In this document: positions 16,095 through 24,853 of the stretch, piece after piece
Position numbering within the stretch: the first letter of the stretch is position 1
Layout: every line of letters begins with the position of its first letter
Origin: Frondihabitans australicus
Lineage (GTDB): Bacteria > Actinomycetota > Actinomycetes > Actinomycetales > Microbacteriaceae
Assembly: GCF_003634555.1 (NCBI RefSeq)
Contig: NZ_RBKS01000001.1
Location: 1,736,001-1,800,000 of the forward strand
Direction of reading: 5' to 3'
DNA: 64,000 nucleotides
Translations under genes and position numbers: made by a program
The notes under the pieces: model-generated
The model's database searches: none
What the model was told of the DNA's origin: nothing
The model's input: the letters and a program-made list of their open reading frames with translations, nothing else

Positions 16095-18353
16095 TCAGGC
16101 GAGCGAGACGACGGTGAGGCGCTGCGTCGGCCGGGTCTCGGCGACGTAGAGGCTCGCGTTGCCGCGCGACGACCGGGCGACGATGCCGGCAGGGTCGACG
16201 ACGACGACCGAGTCGAACTCCAGCCCCTTCGACGTGGCCGGGCTGAGCACGCTGATCGGCCGCGTCAGCGACGACGAGCCGTCGGCCACGAGGCCCGGGA
16301 ACGCCGCCGAGAGCGCCGCCAGCAGCGACGTGACGAGGGGTTCGGGGGCGATGACGGCCAGGGTGCCGCCCGAGTCGACGGCGCAGTCGGCCTCCACGGC
16401 CGAGACCACGGTGGGCGCAGGATCCTGCACCCTGCCGGGCACCGAGACCTCTCGTACCGCCCACTCGCTCGCCCGCACCGACCGGCTCGGCGTGATCTCG
16501 AGCCCCGTGCTGCGCGCGGTCGCCTCGGCGTACTCGACGATCTGCGACGGCGTCCGGTAGTTCACAGTGAGCTCTTCCAGCCGCCAGGATCCGCCCGCCT
16601 GCGCGGCCCCGCGCCTCCTCGGCAGAAGACCCTGCAGCGCGCGGTCCCACGACGTCGCCGACGCGGGCGACGACGCCTGCGCGATGTCGCCGACGACGGT
16701 GAACGACCGGAGCGGGCAGCGTCGCGCCAGCAGGCGCCACTGCATGGGCGAGAGCTCTTGCGCCTCGTCGACGACGACGTGGCCGTAGGCCCAGGTGCGG
16801 TCGTCGGCGGCGCGCTCGGCCGAGGTCAGCGAGACGGCGCGCTCGGCGAAGTTGCCCGCGATATCGCGGGCGTCGACGAGGCCCTCGACCTGCATGTTCT
16901 CGATGGCGCGCTCGGCGTTCTCGATGTCGCGCTTCTGCTGCTGCTTGAGGGCGCGGCGCTCGGCGTCGACCTTCGTGTCGAACTCGCCGAGGAGCTCGGC
17001 AGCCTCGTCGAGCAGCGGGACGTCGCTGATCGTGAACGCCTCGCCTCGCGCACGGCGCAGCAGAGCACGATCCTCGGGCGACCAGCGCTGCGTGATCGAG
17101 GCCAGCCAGTTCGGCCGCGCGTACAGGTCTTCGAGCAGCTTCTCGGGGCTGAGCGGGATCCACGCCGTGTTGAGCAGGACTCGCACGTCGTACGACTGCC
17201 GGACGTCCTCGCGGAGCACCAGCTCGTCGGCGTCGTCGATCGTCGTGCCGCGGCCCCGGAGCTGGTCGACAAGCTGCCGGGTGAGGGCTGCGAGGGCGTA
17301 GCGGTTGAAGAGCACGCGGCCCTCGTTGTGCGGCTTCCCTCGCTCCTGCGCCCGCTTGAGCGCCTCGGCGACGAGGCCCGGCTGGACCGTCATCCGCTCG
17401 CCGTCGATCTCGACGTCGGACGGCTCGGTCGGCGCGATCTGCCGCGAGCGCACGGCCCGGCGGAGCAGGTCGGCCATCTGCCCCGAGCCCTTCAGGGCGG
17501 CGGTCGCGGGGGCGTCGTCGGCCGTGGCCTCGACGCCCGGGTAGAGGCCGCCGAGGCTCGACAGCACCACGCCCGACTCGCCGAGCGACGGCAGGACCTG
17601 CTCGATGTAGCGGAGGAACGAGCGGCTGGGGCCGACGACGAGCACGCCCGAGCCACGCAGGCGCTCGCGGTGCGAGTAGAGCAGGAACGCCGCGCGGTGG
17701 AGGGCCACGGCGGTCTTGCCGGTGCCCGGGCCGCCCTGCACGACGAGGATCCCGTCGAGCGCCGAGCGGATGATCCGGTCCTGCTCGGCCTGGATCGTGG
17801 CCACGATGTCGGTCATGCGCCCGGTGCGCTGAGCGGTGAGGGCCGCCATGAGAGCGCCCTCTCCCTGCAGCTGCACGTCGTCGCGGCCCAGCAGCTCGGG
17901 GTCGAACACCTCGTCCTCGATGCGGGTGACCTCGCGGCCCTGCAGTGTGAGGTGGCGGCGGGCCCTCGCGCCCATGGGCGTGGCCGCGGTGGCCTGGTAG
18001 AACGCGCTCGCGCCGGGCACGCGCCAGTCGAGCAGGATCGGGTGATGGTCGGTGTCGCGGAGCCCGATCCGCCCGATGTACCGGTATCGGCCCGAGCCCG
18101 AGATCGACGGGTCGTCAGGATCGGTGAGCTCGAGCCTCCCGAACGCCAACCGGTCGTCGACCTCGCCCAGCTGCGCGAGGGTGTCCTCGTAGAGACGCGC
18201 GTAGGCGTCGCGCTCGCTGCGGCTCTGGTGGTTGCCGCCGACGGTCTCGCGGCGGGTCTCGGCCAGTCTCGCGCGCGCGTCGTCCTTCAGGGTGTCGAGG
18301 CGCTCGTAGAGAGCGCCGACGTAGTCGCGTTCGCGGTCGAGTTCAGATGGCAC
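16095..18353 (-). CDS. helD: HelD-type RNA polymerase-associated ATPase (UvrD-like superfamily 1)
   Basis: 752 residues. An N-terminal coiled-coil (about 1-60) is followed by the split superfamily 1 core: YIGRIGLRDTDHHPILLDWR, GGPGTGKTAVALHRAAFLLY (Walker A, near residue 205), VVDEAQELSPMQW (Walker B) and late motifs STSKGLEFDSVVVVDP. This arrangement is typical of HelD, which enters RNA polymerase channels and recycles stalled complexes; related HelR proteins give rifamycin tolerance in some actinobacteria. GTG start at 18353. Upstream is a promoter with TAGAAT and a palindromic region (18373-18425). Whether it is a HelR-type resistance factor cannot be told by eye. Confidence 0.85.
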   Translation of the reverse strand: MPSELDRERDYVGALYERLDTLKDDARARLAETRRETVGGNHQSRSERDAYARLYEDTLAQLGEVDDRLAFGRLELTDPDDPSISGSGRYRYIGRIGLRDTDHHPILLDWRVPGASAFYQATAATPMGARARRHLTLQGREVTRIEDEVFDPELLGRDDVQLQGEGALMAALTAQRTGRMTDIVATIQAEQDRIIRSALDGILVVQGGPGTGKTAVALHRAAFLLYSHRERLRGSGVLVVGPSRSFLRYIEQVLPSLGESGVVLSSLGGLYPGVEATADDAPATAALKGSGQMADLLRRAVRSRQIAPTEPSDVEIDGERMTVQPGLVAEALKRAQERGKPHNEGRVLFNRYALAALTRQLVDQLRGRGTTIDDADELVLREDVRQSYDVRVLLNTAWIPLSPEKLLEDLYARPNWLASITQRWSPEDRALLRRARGEAFTISDVPLLDEAAELLGEFDTKVDAERRALKQQQKRDIENAERAIENMQVEGLVDARDIAGNFAERAVSLTSAERAADDRTWAYGHVVVDEAQELSPMQWRLLARRCPLRSFTVVGDIAQASSPASATSWDRALQGLLPRRRGAAQAGGSWRLEELTVNYRTPSQIVEYAEATARSTGLEITPSRSVRASEWAVREVSVPGRVQDPAPTVVSAVEADCAVDSGGTLAVIAPEPLVTSLLAALSAAFPGLVADGSSSLTRPISVLSPATSKGLEFDSVVVVDPAGIVARSSRGNASLYVAETRPTQRLTVVSLA

Positions 18354-18372
18354 CGGGTGCAGCCCCCTCGGG

Positions 18373-18425
18373 AAAGTCGGCCTTCAATTCTAATCACCTC
18401 GACGAAAGGTGAAACTGACCGACTT
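18373..18425 (-). promoter_or_regulatory. helD promoter region with nested inverted repeats
   Basis: On the minus strand TTTCAC (18409-18414) and TAGAAT (18387-18392), 16 bases apart, look like -35/-10 boxes. CACCT/AGGTG (18395-18399, 18407-18411) lies in the spacer, and AAGTCGG/CCGACTT (18374-18380, 18419-18425) encloses it. It may be an operator controlling helD. Confidence 0.6.
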
Positions 18426-18454
18426 CTGTCCGGAGGGGGCCGCCCGGCGTCGCC

Positions 18455-19297
18455 CTAGAACTCCTCGTGCGTGTCGGGGTCTGCGCCCCAGATCCGGCCG
18501 CGCTCGAGACCGGAGATCGCGGAGACCTCGTCGGCGGTCAGCTCGAAGCCGAACACGTCGAGGTTCTCGCGCTGGCGGCCCGGGTCGGCCGACTTCGGCA
18601 CCGGCACGGCGCCGATCTGCGTGTGCCAGCGGATCACGACCTGCGTCGGCGACTTGCCGTAGCGTGCGGCGATCTCGGCGATGAGCGGCTCGGTGAGGAG
18701 CTCGCTCTTCTTGCCGATGGGGCTCCACGACTCGGTCACGATGCCGTGGGCGTCGTGGAACGCACGAAGCTCGCCCTGCGGGAAGTACGGGTGCAGCTCG
18801 ACCTGGTTGACGGCCGGGGTGACGCCCGTCTCGGCGATCACGCGCTCGAGGTGGGCGATCGTGAAGTTGGAGACGCCGATCGAAGTGACCCGCCCCTCCT
18901 GCTGCAGCCTCGCGAAGGCCGTGAACGACTCGACGTACCGATCGATGCGCGGCAGGGGCCAGTGGATCAGGTAGAGGTCGACGTGATCGAGGCCGAGGTT
19001 CTCGAGGGTCTCGTCGAATGCGGTGAGCGTCTCGTCGAACCCGTGGAACCGGCCGGGCAGCTTCGACGTGACGATGATCTCGTCGCGGGGCACGTCGGTC
19101 TCGCGGACCGCCCGGCCGACGGCGTCTTCGTTGCCGTAGTTGAGGGCGGTGTCGAGAATGCGATAGCCGGTGTCGAGCGCCGACTTCACGGCGACCGTGC
19201 CCTCGTCGCCGTTGAGGCCGTAGGTGCCGAGGCCGACGACCGGGAACGCCGTGCCGTCGTTCAGGGGCCGGGTGGGAACCGTGATGGGTTCGGCCAT
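18455..19297 (-). CDS. Aldo/keto reductase, 2,5-diketo-D-gluconate reductase-like
   Basis: 280 residues, the compact length of AKR5-type enzymes. Catalytic tetrad context: GYRILDTALNYGNEDAVG (Asp, Tyr), IIVTSKLPG (Lys), DLYLIHWPLPR (His). Cofactor end: VPVPKSADPGRQRENLDVFGFEL. NADPH-dependent carbonyl reduction is expected; natural substrate unknown. The ATG at 19297 shares its A with the stop codon of the upstream FKBP gene (TGATG), so translation is coupled. Confidence 0.9.
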   Translation of the reverse strand: MAEPITVPTRPLNDGTAFPVVGLGTYGLNGDEGTVAVKSALDTGYRILDTALNYGNEDAVGRAVRETDVPRDEIIVTSKLPGRFHGFDETLTAFDETLENLGLDHVDLYLIHWPLPRIDRYVESFTAFARLQQEGRVTSIGVSNFTIAHLERVIAETGVTPAVNQVELHPYFPQGELRAFHDAHGIVTESWSPIGKKSELLTEPLIAEIAARYGKSPTQVVIRWHTQIGAVPVPKSADPGRQRENLDVFGFELTADEVSAISGLERGRIWGADPDTHEEF

Positions 19298-19671
19298 CAG
19301 CTCACGCCGAGGAGGTCGATCACGAAGATCAGGGTCTTGCCGCTGAGCGGGTGACCGCCGCCGGCGGGGCCGTAGGCGAGGTGCGGGGGAAGGACGAGCT
19401 TGCGGCGGCCGCCGACCTTCATGCCGGGGATCCCCTCCTGCCAGCCGCGGACGAGCGCCGCGAGCGGGAAGTTGATGGCCTCGCCGCGACCCCAGGACGA
19501 GTCGAACTCCTCGCCGGAGTCGTACTCGACGCCGACGTAGTGGACGTTGACGGTCGAGCCCGCCTGCGCCTCGGCGCCGTCGCCGACGGTGATGTCGGTG
19601 ATCTCGAGGCCCTCGGGCGCCGGGCCCTCGGGGGCGTCGATCTCGGGCTTGATGGATGCGTCGTGAGTCAT
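19297..19671 (-). CDS. FKBP-type peptidyl-prolyl cis-trans isomerase
   Basis: 124 residues, a single FKBP domain without signal peptide, hence cytoplasmic. VNVHYVGVEYDSGEEFDSSW, FPLAALVRGWQEGIPGMKVGGRRKLVLPPHLAYG and LIFVIDLLGV are the conserved strands and active-site residues (Tyr, Asp, Phe, Trp, Tyr). It catalyses proline isomerisation in protein folding. A TAGGCT box six bases before the ATG (19678-19683) marks a leaderless promoter. Its stop overlaps the start of an aldo/keto reductase, an unusual pairing with no known functional link. Confidence 0.95.
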   Translation of the reverse strand: MTHDASIKPEIDAPEGPAPEGLEITDITVGDGAEAQAGSTVNVHYVGVEYDSGEEFDSSWGRGEAINFPLAALVRGWQEGIPGMKVGGRRKLVLPPHLAYGPAGGGHPLSGKTLIFVIDLLGVS

Positions 19672-19740
19672 GCACCCAGCCTACGCACGACCGGCGAGCC
19701 GCCGCGCGCACGGTGCGGAACACCTGCCGCCGCACATGAC

Positions 19741-19796
19741 GATGGACCGACCGCTCGCCTCCTCCGCCCTCGGAGAAGCCGCTCGGTCGGCCCATC
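19741..19796. other. Stem-loop in the spacer between FKBP and an MFS gene
   Basis: GATGGACCGACCG (19741-19753) pairs with CGGTCGGCCCATC (19784-19796) with one mismatch, and an inner CTCCG/CGGAG pair (19762-19766, 19771-19775) closes a four-base loop. It lies in the divergent 256-base spacer, about 130 bases before the MFS start, and could be an attenuator or a small RNA element. Confidence 0.5.
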
Positions 19797-19927
19797 GTCC
19801 ATCCACACCGAGATCGTGTCATCGATGCGAACGAATGCAGATTACGCCCCGTGACGCATGTTTCGCAAAACGATGTGCGCGCTCACATCGGTCGGTCGTC
19901 GACACGGGGCTGGGCCATGATGGAACC

Positions 19928-21265
19928 TTGACCTCCTCCGACACGTCCCCCGCGCGACCGAAGCGTCGCGGACTCCTCGTCGATCTCTCGCCGATCCGGC
20001 AGAGCCCCGCCTTCGCCCGGCTCTGGATCGGCAGCTCGGTCTCGGGCGTCGGCGCTCAGCTCACGCTCGTCGCCGTGGGCCTCGAGATCTACGACATCAC
20101 GAAGTCGACGTTCGCCGTCGCGCTCGTCGGGGTCATCTCGCTGGTGCCGATCATCGCTGCCGGCCTCTACGGCGGCATGCTCGCCGACGCCTTCGATCGC
20201 AGGATCGTGGCGATCGTCGCCGCGGTGGTCGCCTGGGCCACCACCGGGTGCATCGCCCTCCACGCCTACCTCGGGCTCCACGAGGTCGGCCTGCTCTACG
20301 CGCTCACCGCGATCGACGCCGTGGCCGCCACGATCATCAACACCTCGCGGTCGGCGATCATCCCCCGCCTCGTCCGGCCCGAGCTGCTGCCCGCGGCAAG
20401 TGCGCTCGGCGGCATCGGCACCGGGTTCCAGCTCACCGTGGGGCCGGCTCTCGCCGGGATCCTGGTGGCCTGGATCGGGTTCCCCGGCACGTACACGGTC
20501 GACGTCGTGCTCTTCTCGGCCGCCTTTCTCGGCATCTTCTCGCTGCCCGCGATCAGGCCGGAGGGCGAGAGTCAAAGGCCGGGGCTCGCCTCGCTCATGT
20601 TCGGCGTGAGGTTCCTGCGCCGGTCGCCGAACATCCGCATGACGTTCGTCATCGACATCATCGCGATGACGTTCGGGCAGCCGCGCGTGCTGTTCCCGGT
20701 GGTCGGTGCGCTGCTCATCGGCGGCGGGGCCGTGTCGGTCGGCGTCCTGACGGCGGCGGGCGCCGTCGGCGCGCTCCTGTGCAGCCTGTTCTCGGGTCGA
20801 CTTGGGCACGTCAGGCGGCAGGGAGCCGCGGTCAACTGGGCGGTGTCGGCCTACGGGCTGTGCATCCTGGCGTTCGGCCTCGTGCTCGTGGTCGCACAGC
20901 TGAGCGGCCACAGGGGTGTCGGCTCGCTCACCGAGGGGCTAGGGTCGGCGAACCTGCCGGCGCTCGCCTGCGCCGCCGTCGCCCTGGCCGCCTCCGGGGC
21001 CGCCGACAACGTGTCGTCGATCTTCCGCAACACGATCCTGCAGACGGCGGCGCCCGACGCCATGCGCGGCCGGCTCCAGGGCATCTTCATCGTCGTCGTC
21101 ACCGGCGGCCCGCGCATCGGCGACCTCTTCGTCGGACTCATGGCCTTCGCCGGCACGATCTGGCCGCCGCTGCTCGGCGGCGCCCTCATCATCGCGCTCG
21201 TCGGGCTGCTCGCCCGGGTCCAGCCGGCGTTCCGGAGGTACGACGCGCTCAACCCGACGCCGTAG
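19928..21265 (+). CDS. MFS transporter, EntS/DHA3-like exporter
   Basis: 445 residues. After a polar 35-residue N-terminus, twelve hydrophobic segments follow, beginning SPAFARLWIGSSVSGVGAQLTLVAVGLEIYDITKS, the form seen in enterobactin exporter EntS and macrolide exporter-like MFS proteins. A motif GLYGGMLADAFDRR lies in the TM2-3 loop. TTG 19928 is the best start (GGA five bases before it, no ATG/GTG nearby in frame), but this is uncertain. No siderophore genes are near, so substrate is open. Confidence 0.85.
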   Translation: MTSSDTSPARPKRRGLLVDLSPIRQSPAFARLWIGSSVSGVGAQLTLVAVGLEIYDITKSTFAVALVGVISLVPIIAAGLYGGMLADAFDRRIVAIVAAVVAWATTGCIALHAYLGLHEVGLLYALTAIDAVAATIINTSRSAIIPRLVRPELLPAASALGGIGTGFQLTVGPALAGILVAWIGFPGTYTVDVVLFSAAFLGIFSLPAIRPEGESQRPGLASLMFGVRFLRRSPNIRMTFVIDIIAMTFGQPRVLFPVVGALLIGGGAVSVGVLTAAGAVGALLCSLFSGRLGHVRRQGAAVNWAVSAYGLCILAFGLVLVVAQLSGHRGVGSLTEGLGSANLPALACAAVALAASGAADNVSSIFRNTILQTAAPDAMRGRLQGIFIVVVTGGPRIGDLFVGLMAFAGTIWPPLLGGALIIALVGLLARVQPAFRRYDALNPTP

Positions 21266-21282
21266 GCGCCGGTCGCCGGGCT

Positions 21283-21308
21283 GCGACGGCCCGCCGTCGG
21301 GCCGTCGC
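21283..21308. terminator. Bidirectional stem-loop between convergent genes
   Basis: GCGACGGCCCG (21283-21293) pairs perfectly with CGGGCCGTCGC (21298-21308) around four bases, just after the MFS stop and two bases before the stop of the VOC-type gene on the other strand. Confidence 0.75.
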
Positions 21309-21310
21309 GG

Positions 21311-21778
21311 TCAGGCGTCGAGCAGCTCCTGGATCACGATCTTCTTCTGCTGCATCATCACCTGGATCTTTGCCGGCGACGTCAGCAGCCCGCCGAGGTC
21401 GGCGGGGATGATCTGCCAGGAGACCCCGAACCGGTCGCGGCACCAGCCGCACTGCTCGGCCGCAGGATCAGCCGACAGCCGCTCCCAGTACGAGTCGATC
21501 TCGGCCTGGTCCGCACACCCCACCACGAACGAGATCGCGTTCGTGAACGGGAACAGCGGACCGCCGTCGAGGCAGGTGAAGTCGACGCCGTTCAGGGTGA
21601 ACCGGCCGTTGAGCACACGCCCCGTCATGCCCTCGAAGTGCTCGTCGAGGTTCTCGTCGGGGTACGGCTCGATCGACACGATAGACGAGTTCGGGAACGT
21701 GTCGACGTAGTACTGCATCGCCTCGCGCGCCTGGTCGTCGAACCAGAGGCAGGGCTGGATGGCGGCGATCTCGGGCAT
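21311..21778 (-). CDS. PhnB-like VOC superfamily protein
   Basis: 155 residues of the PhnB/3-demethylubiquinone methyltransferase-like branch of the vicinal oxygen chelate fold. IQPCLWFDDQAREAMQYYVDTFPNS opens the first beta-alpha-beta unit, and QCGWCRDRFGVSWQIIPADL is the conserved end of the second. Members are often annotated as glyoxalase-like; catalytic role unproven. ATG at 21778 has AGGAG seven bases upstream; the promoter region overlaps the start of the divergent BrkB-family gene. Confidence 0.88.
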   Translation of the reverse strand: MPEIAAIQPCLWFDDQAREAMQYYVDTFPNSSIVSIEPYPDENLDEHFEGMTGRVLNGRFTLNGVDFTCLDGGPLFPFTNAISFVVGCADQAEIDSYWERLSADPAAEQCGWCRDRFGVSWQIIPADLGGLLTSPAKIQVMMQQKKIVIQELLDA

Positions 21779-21866
21779 GGCGACTCCTGTTCGACGTTGG
21801 CGCTGTTGCCGGTCAGAGTACCCGTGCCGCCGCGCCGCCGACCCGGGCCGTCGATATCCTGAGGAC

Positions 21867-23093
21867 ATGACCCGCGCCCCGTCTCGTTCCGAGGCGGGAG
21901 TCGGCCGCCTGGCCGTGCGGGCGCTCGCGCGCCTCACCCTGCCGACCCTGTCGTTCGTCGGGCTCCTCGTCGCCTCGCCCTTCGTGTGGGCCTGGAAGCA
22001 CTGGCTCGTGGTGGGCAGCGTCGACCCGATCCCCTGGCGCTACGCGCTCCGCCGCACGTACCACGGCTTCTACCGGCACAAGACGATCGACTCCGGAGCC
22101 GCGCTGGCGTTCTTCTCGACCCTCGCGGTGTTCCCGGGCGCGCTGGCGATCGTGTCGGCCGTGGCCCTGTTCAGCCAGTCGTCGAGCGACGCCGTCGACG
22201 ACATCCTCAGCATCGCGACGATCGCCATCGGCCCGAACGCCGCCCAGGCGCTGCGCTCGCCACTCATCTCGCTGCTGAGCCTGTCGAGCCCGGGCATCAC
22301 GCTCGGCGTGGGCCTCGGCCTGACACTGTGGTCGCTCTCGGGCTACTCGTCGGCGTTCGGGCGAGCCATGAACGTGATCTACGACGTGCAGGAGGGGCGC
22401 CGCTTCGTGCGGTTCCGCTCTCAGATGCTGCTGCTCGCCCTCGCGCTCATGGTCGCGTTCGGCGGCATGGCGACGATCCTGCTCATCACGCCGTCGATCG
22501 CGCAGGGCATCGGCGACCAGTTCCGGTTCGGCGAGGTCTTCGTGGTGCTCTGGAACGTGCTCAAGTGGCCGCTGCTCGTCGCCTTCGCGGTCGTGGCGGT
22601 CGGGCTCCTCTACTACTTCACGCCGACGATCAAGCACCCCGAGGTGCGCTGGGTCTCGTACGGGGCGCTCTTCGCCATGGGCGGCTGGGGCGTCGCCACC
22701 GGCGGCTTCGCGGTGTACGTAATCACGTTCTCGCACTACGACCACGTCTACGGCTACCTCGGCGGCGCCGTCGTCGTCCTCGCGTACGCGTTCATCTCGA
22801 ACTTCGTGCTCGTGCTCGGCGGCGAGCTCGACTCGCAGATCATCCGCGTGCGGTACCTGCAGTCGGGCGTCGAGGCCGAGGGCGTGATCCCGCTGCCGAT
22901 GCGCTCGACGAAGCGCAACCTCGCGCTCGCGCGGCACCAGTCGCTCGACCTCGTCGACGGCCGGACGATGCGGCTCAAGGCCGTGCGCCTCTACGGCGAC
23001 CCCACGCTCGACGACACCGGGCGGCCGGTCGTGCGGCCGCGCTTCCAGACGATGTCGGGTCGCGAGAAGAAGAACCCCGCGCCCGAGGAGTGA
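21867..23093 (+). CDS. YihY/BrkB family inner membrane protein
   Basis: 408 residues with six main hydrophobic segments and the family core: TIDSGAALAFFSTLAVFPGALAI, LWSLSGYSSAFGRAMNVIYDVQEGR, and KHPEVRWVSYGALFAM plus YGYLGGAVVVLAYAFISNFVLVLGGELD. It was once called ribonuclease BN by mistake; actual function is unknown, with proposals of transport or envelope roles. A TATCCT box lies six bases before the ATG, and GAGG could also serve as ribosome site. The final codons form part of the terminator stem. Confidence 0.9.
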   Translation: MTRAPSRSEAGVGRLAVRALARLTLPTLSFVGLLVASPFVWAWKHWLVVGSVDPIPWRYALRRTYHGFYRHKTIDSGAALAFFSTLAVFPGALAIVSAVALFSQSSSDAVDDILSIATIAIGPNAAQALRSPLISLLSLSSPGITLGVGLGLTLWSLSGYSSAFGRAMNVIYDVQEGRRFVRFRSQMLLLALALMVAFGGMATILLITPSIAQGIGDQFRFGEVFVVLWNVLKWPLLVAFAVVAVGLLYYFTPTIKHPEVRWVSYGALFAMGGWGVATGGFAVYVITFSHYDHVYGYLGGAVVVLAYAFISNFVLVLGGELDSQIIRVRYLQSGVEAEGVIPLPMRSTKRNLALARHQSLDLVDGRTMRLKAVRLYGDPTLDDTGRPVVRPRFQTMSGREKKNPAPEE

Positions 23094-23110
23094 CTCTCTC
23101 GGGCGCGGGG
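23075..23110. terminator. Terminator overlapping the BrkB-family stop codon
   Basis: CCCCGCGCCCGAG (23075-23087) pairs with CTCGGGCGCGGGG (23098-23110) with the TGA stop in the loop. Flanking GAAGAA and TCTTCT extend the pairing. It separates the gene from convergent aspA. Confidence 0.85.
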
Positions 23111-23135
23111 TCTTCTGGTGGAGGGGCCGGACGGC

Positions 23136-24719
23136 CTAGCCGGCGGTCTCGTCCGCGTGCGCCTGGTCGAGCGACGCGAGGTGCTTCGAGATCTGCTCGG
23201 CCGTGACCACCGGAATCGACGTCGTGATCGCCTCGAGCCCCGACAGCCGAGCCGGCGACAGCACGTGCTCCACCTGCTCGGCGCTCATGAGGCCCGCCGC
23301 GACGACCAGCGTCGCGATCGACGTCTCGGTGGCGAGCGCCGTGTGCGCGATCGACGCGGCGGCGGCGTAGCCGATGTACGGCGTCAGCGCCGTGACGACG
23401 CCGATGTTCGTCTCGACCTGCTGAGCGAGGCGGCCGGTGTTCGGCTGGATCCCGTCGATGCAGTTCTCGCGCAGGGTCTCGCACGCGCGCGTGAGCCAGC
23501 CCAGCCCCTGCAGGACCGAGTTGGCGATGACCGGCTCGAAGGCGTTCAGCTGGAGCTGACCGGCCTCGGCCGCCATGGTCACGGTGACGTCGGATCCTGC
23601 GATCGCGAACGCGACCTGGTTGACGACCTCGGGGATCACGGGGTTGACCTTGCCCGGCATGATCGACGACCCTGCCTGGCGCGGCGGCAGCAGGATCTCG
23701 CCGAGGCCCGCCTGAGGCCCGGACGACAGCAGCCGCAGGTCGTTGCAGATCTTCGACAGCTTCATCGCGCTGCGCTTGAGAGCGCCCGACACCGTCATGA
23801 ACACGCCCGCGTCGCTCGTGGCCTCGATGAGGTCGGGCGCCGTGACCATCTCGATGCCGGTCAGGTCGCTGAGATGACGTCGCACCGCTTCGGCGTAGCG
23901 TGCGTCGGCCGTGATGCCGGTGCCGATCGCCGTGGCGCCGAGGTTGATCTCGGCGAGGAGGGGCAGCGTGTCGCGGAGTCGTTGCTGGTCTTCGAGGATC
24001 GTGTGGGCGAAGCCGGTGAACTCCTGGCCGAGGGTCATCGGCACGGCGTCCTGCAGCTGGGTGCGCCCGACCTTGAGGATGTCGCGGAACTCGCGGCCCT
24101 TCGCGGCGAACGACGCGGCGACGCGGCCGAGCTCATCGACGAGGGTCGCGAGCGCGAACGACATCGCGAGCTTCACGGCCGTCGGGTACGTGTCGTTCGT
24201 CGACTGGCTCCGGTTGACGTCGTCGATCGGGTGCAGGTGCTCGTAGTCGCCCTTGGCGTAGCCGAGAAGCTCGAGCGCGCGGTTGGCGATGACCTCGTTG
24301 CTATTCATGTTCGTCGACGTGCCGGCGCCGCCCTGGATCACGCCGACGCGGAACTCGTCATGAAGGGCGCCCCCGCGGATCTCCTCGCACGCCGCCTCGA
24401 TGGCGTGAGCCTTGCGCGGGTCGAGCACGCCGATCTCGACGTTCGCCCGGGCCGCGGCCTGCTTCACGATCGCGAGGGCGTTCACGAGGTCCGGGTAGAC
24501 CGAGATCGCACGGTTCGCGACCGGGAAGTTCTCCACTGCGCGGAGCGTGTGGATGCCCCAGTACGCGTCGACGGGCACGTCGCGGGACCCGAGGGAGTCG
24601 GTCTCCCGCCTCGTGGGCGACGAGTCCGGCGAAGCCGCCGGGTCGATGATCTGGGGATCTGTCGCGGTGCCGTCCTGCGCCTTCTGGGCGAGGTCGTCAG
24701 CCGTCACGTCGTGTGCCAC
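23136..24719 (-). CDS. aspA: Aspartate ammonia-lyase (aspartase)
   Basis: 527 residues of the fumarase/aspartase superfamily, which splits L-aspartate to fumarate and ammonia. The signature GSSIMPGKVNPVIPEVVNQV holds the catalytic Ser in the flexible loop; GRTQLQDAVPMTLGQEF and STNDTYPTAVKLAM are the other two conserved regions, and GAGTSTNMNSNEVIANRA is present. A 55-residue N-terminal extension (Thr/Asp/Pro-rich) exceeds the usual length of about 470. GTG 24719 has a strong AAGGAGG ahead of it, so the extension is probably real. Fumarase-like class II enzymes share the fold, but the loop reads as aspartase. Confidence 0.9.
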   Translation of the reverse strand: MAHDVTADDLAQKAQDGTATDPQIIDPAASPDSSPTRRETDSLGSRDVPVDAYWGIHTLRAVENFPVANRAISVYPDLVNALAIVKQAAARANVEIGVLDPRKAHAIEAACEEIRGGALHDEFRVGVIQGGAGTSTNMNSNEVIANRALELLGYAKGDYEHLHPIDDVNRSQSTNDTYPTAVKLAMSFALATLVDELGRVAASFAAKGREFRDILKVGRTQLQDAVPMTLGQEFTGFAHTILEDQQRLRDTLPLLAEINLGATAIGTGITADARYAEAVRRHLSDLTGIEMVTAPDLIEATSDAGVFMTVSGALKRSAMKLSKICNDLRLLSSGPQAGLGEILLPPRQAGSSIMPGKVNPVIPEVVNQVAFAIAGSDVTVTMAAEAGQLQLNAFEPVIANSVLQGLGWLTRACETLRENCIDGIQPNTGRLAQQVETNIGVVTALTPYIGYAAAASIAHTALATETSIATLVVAAGLMSAEQVEHVLSPARLSGLEAITTSIPVVTAEQISKHLASLDQAHADETAG

Positions 24720-24853
24720 GCGGGCCTCCTTGCTCTCGGTGCCCCGAGCCTATCCGGGGCCCGCGTGGAGGCGTTCGACGAAGCGGCACGGGCGTGGCGG
24801 GTCGCAGGACGAAGCGTCCGCCGGTCGACTCCGGCCGCCACTAAGGTCATGGG

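Noticed and set aside
18373-18425. A rifamycin-associated element upstream of helD
   Set aside because: The region has inverted repeats but they do not match the known element as I remember it; a proper search would be decisive.
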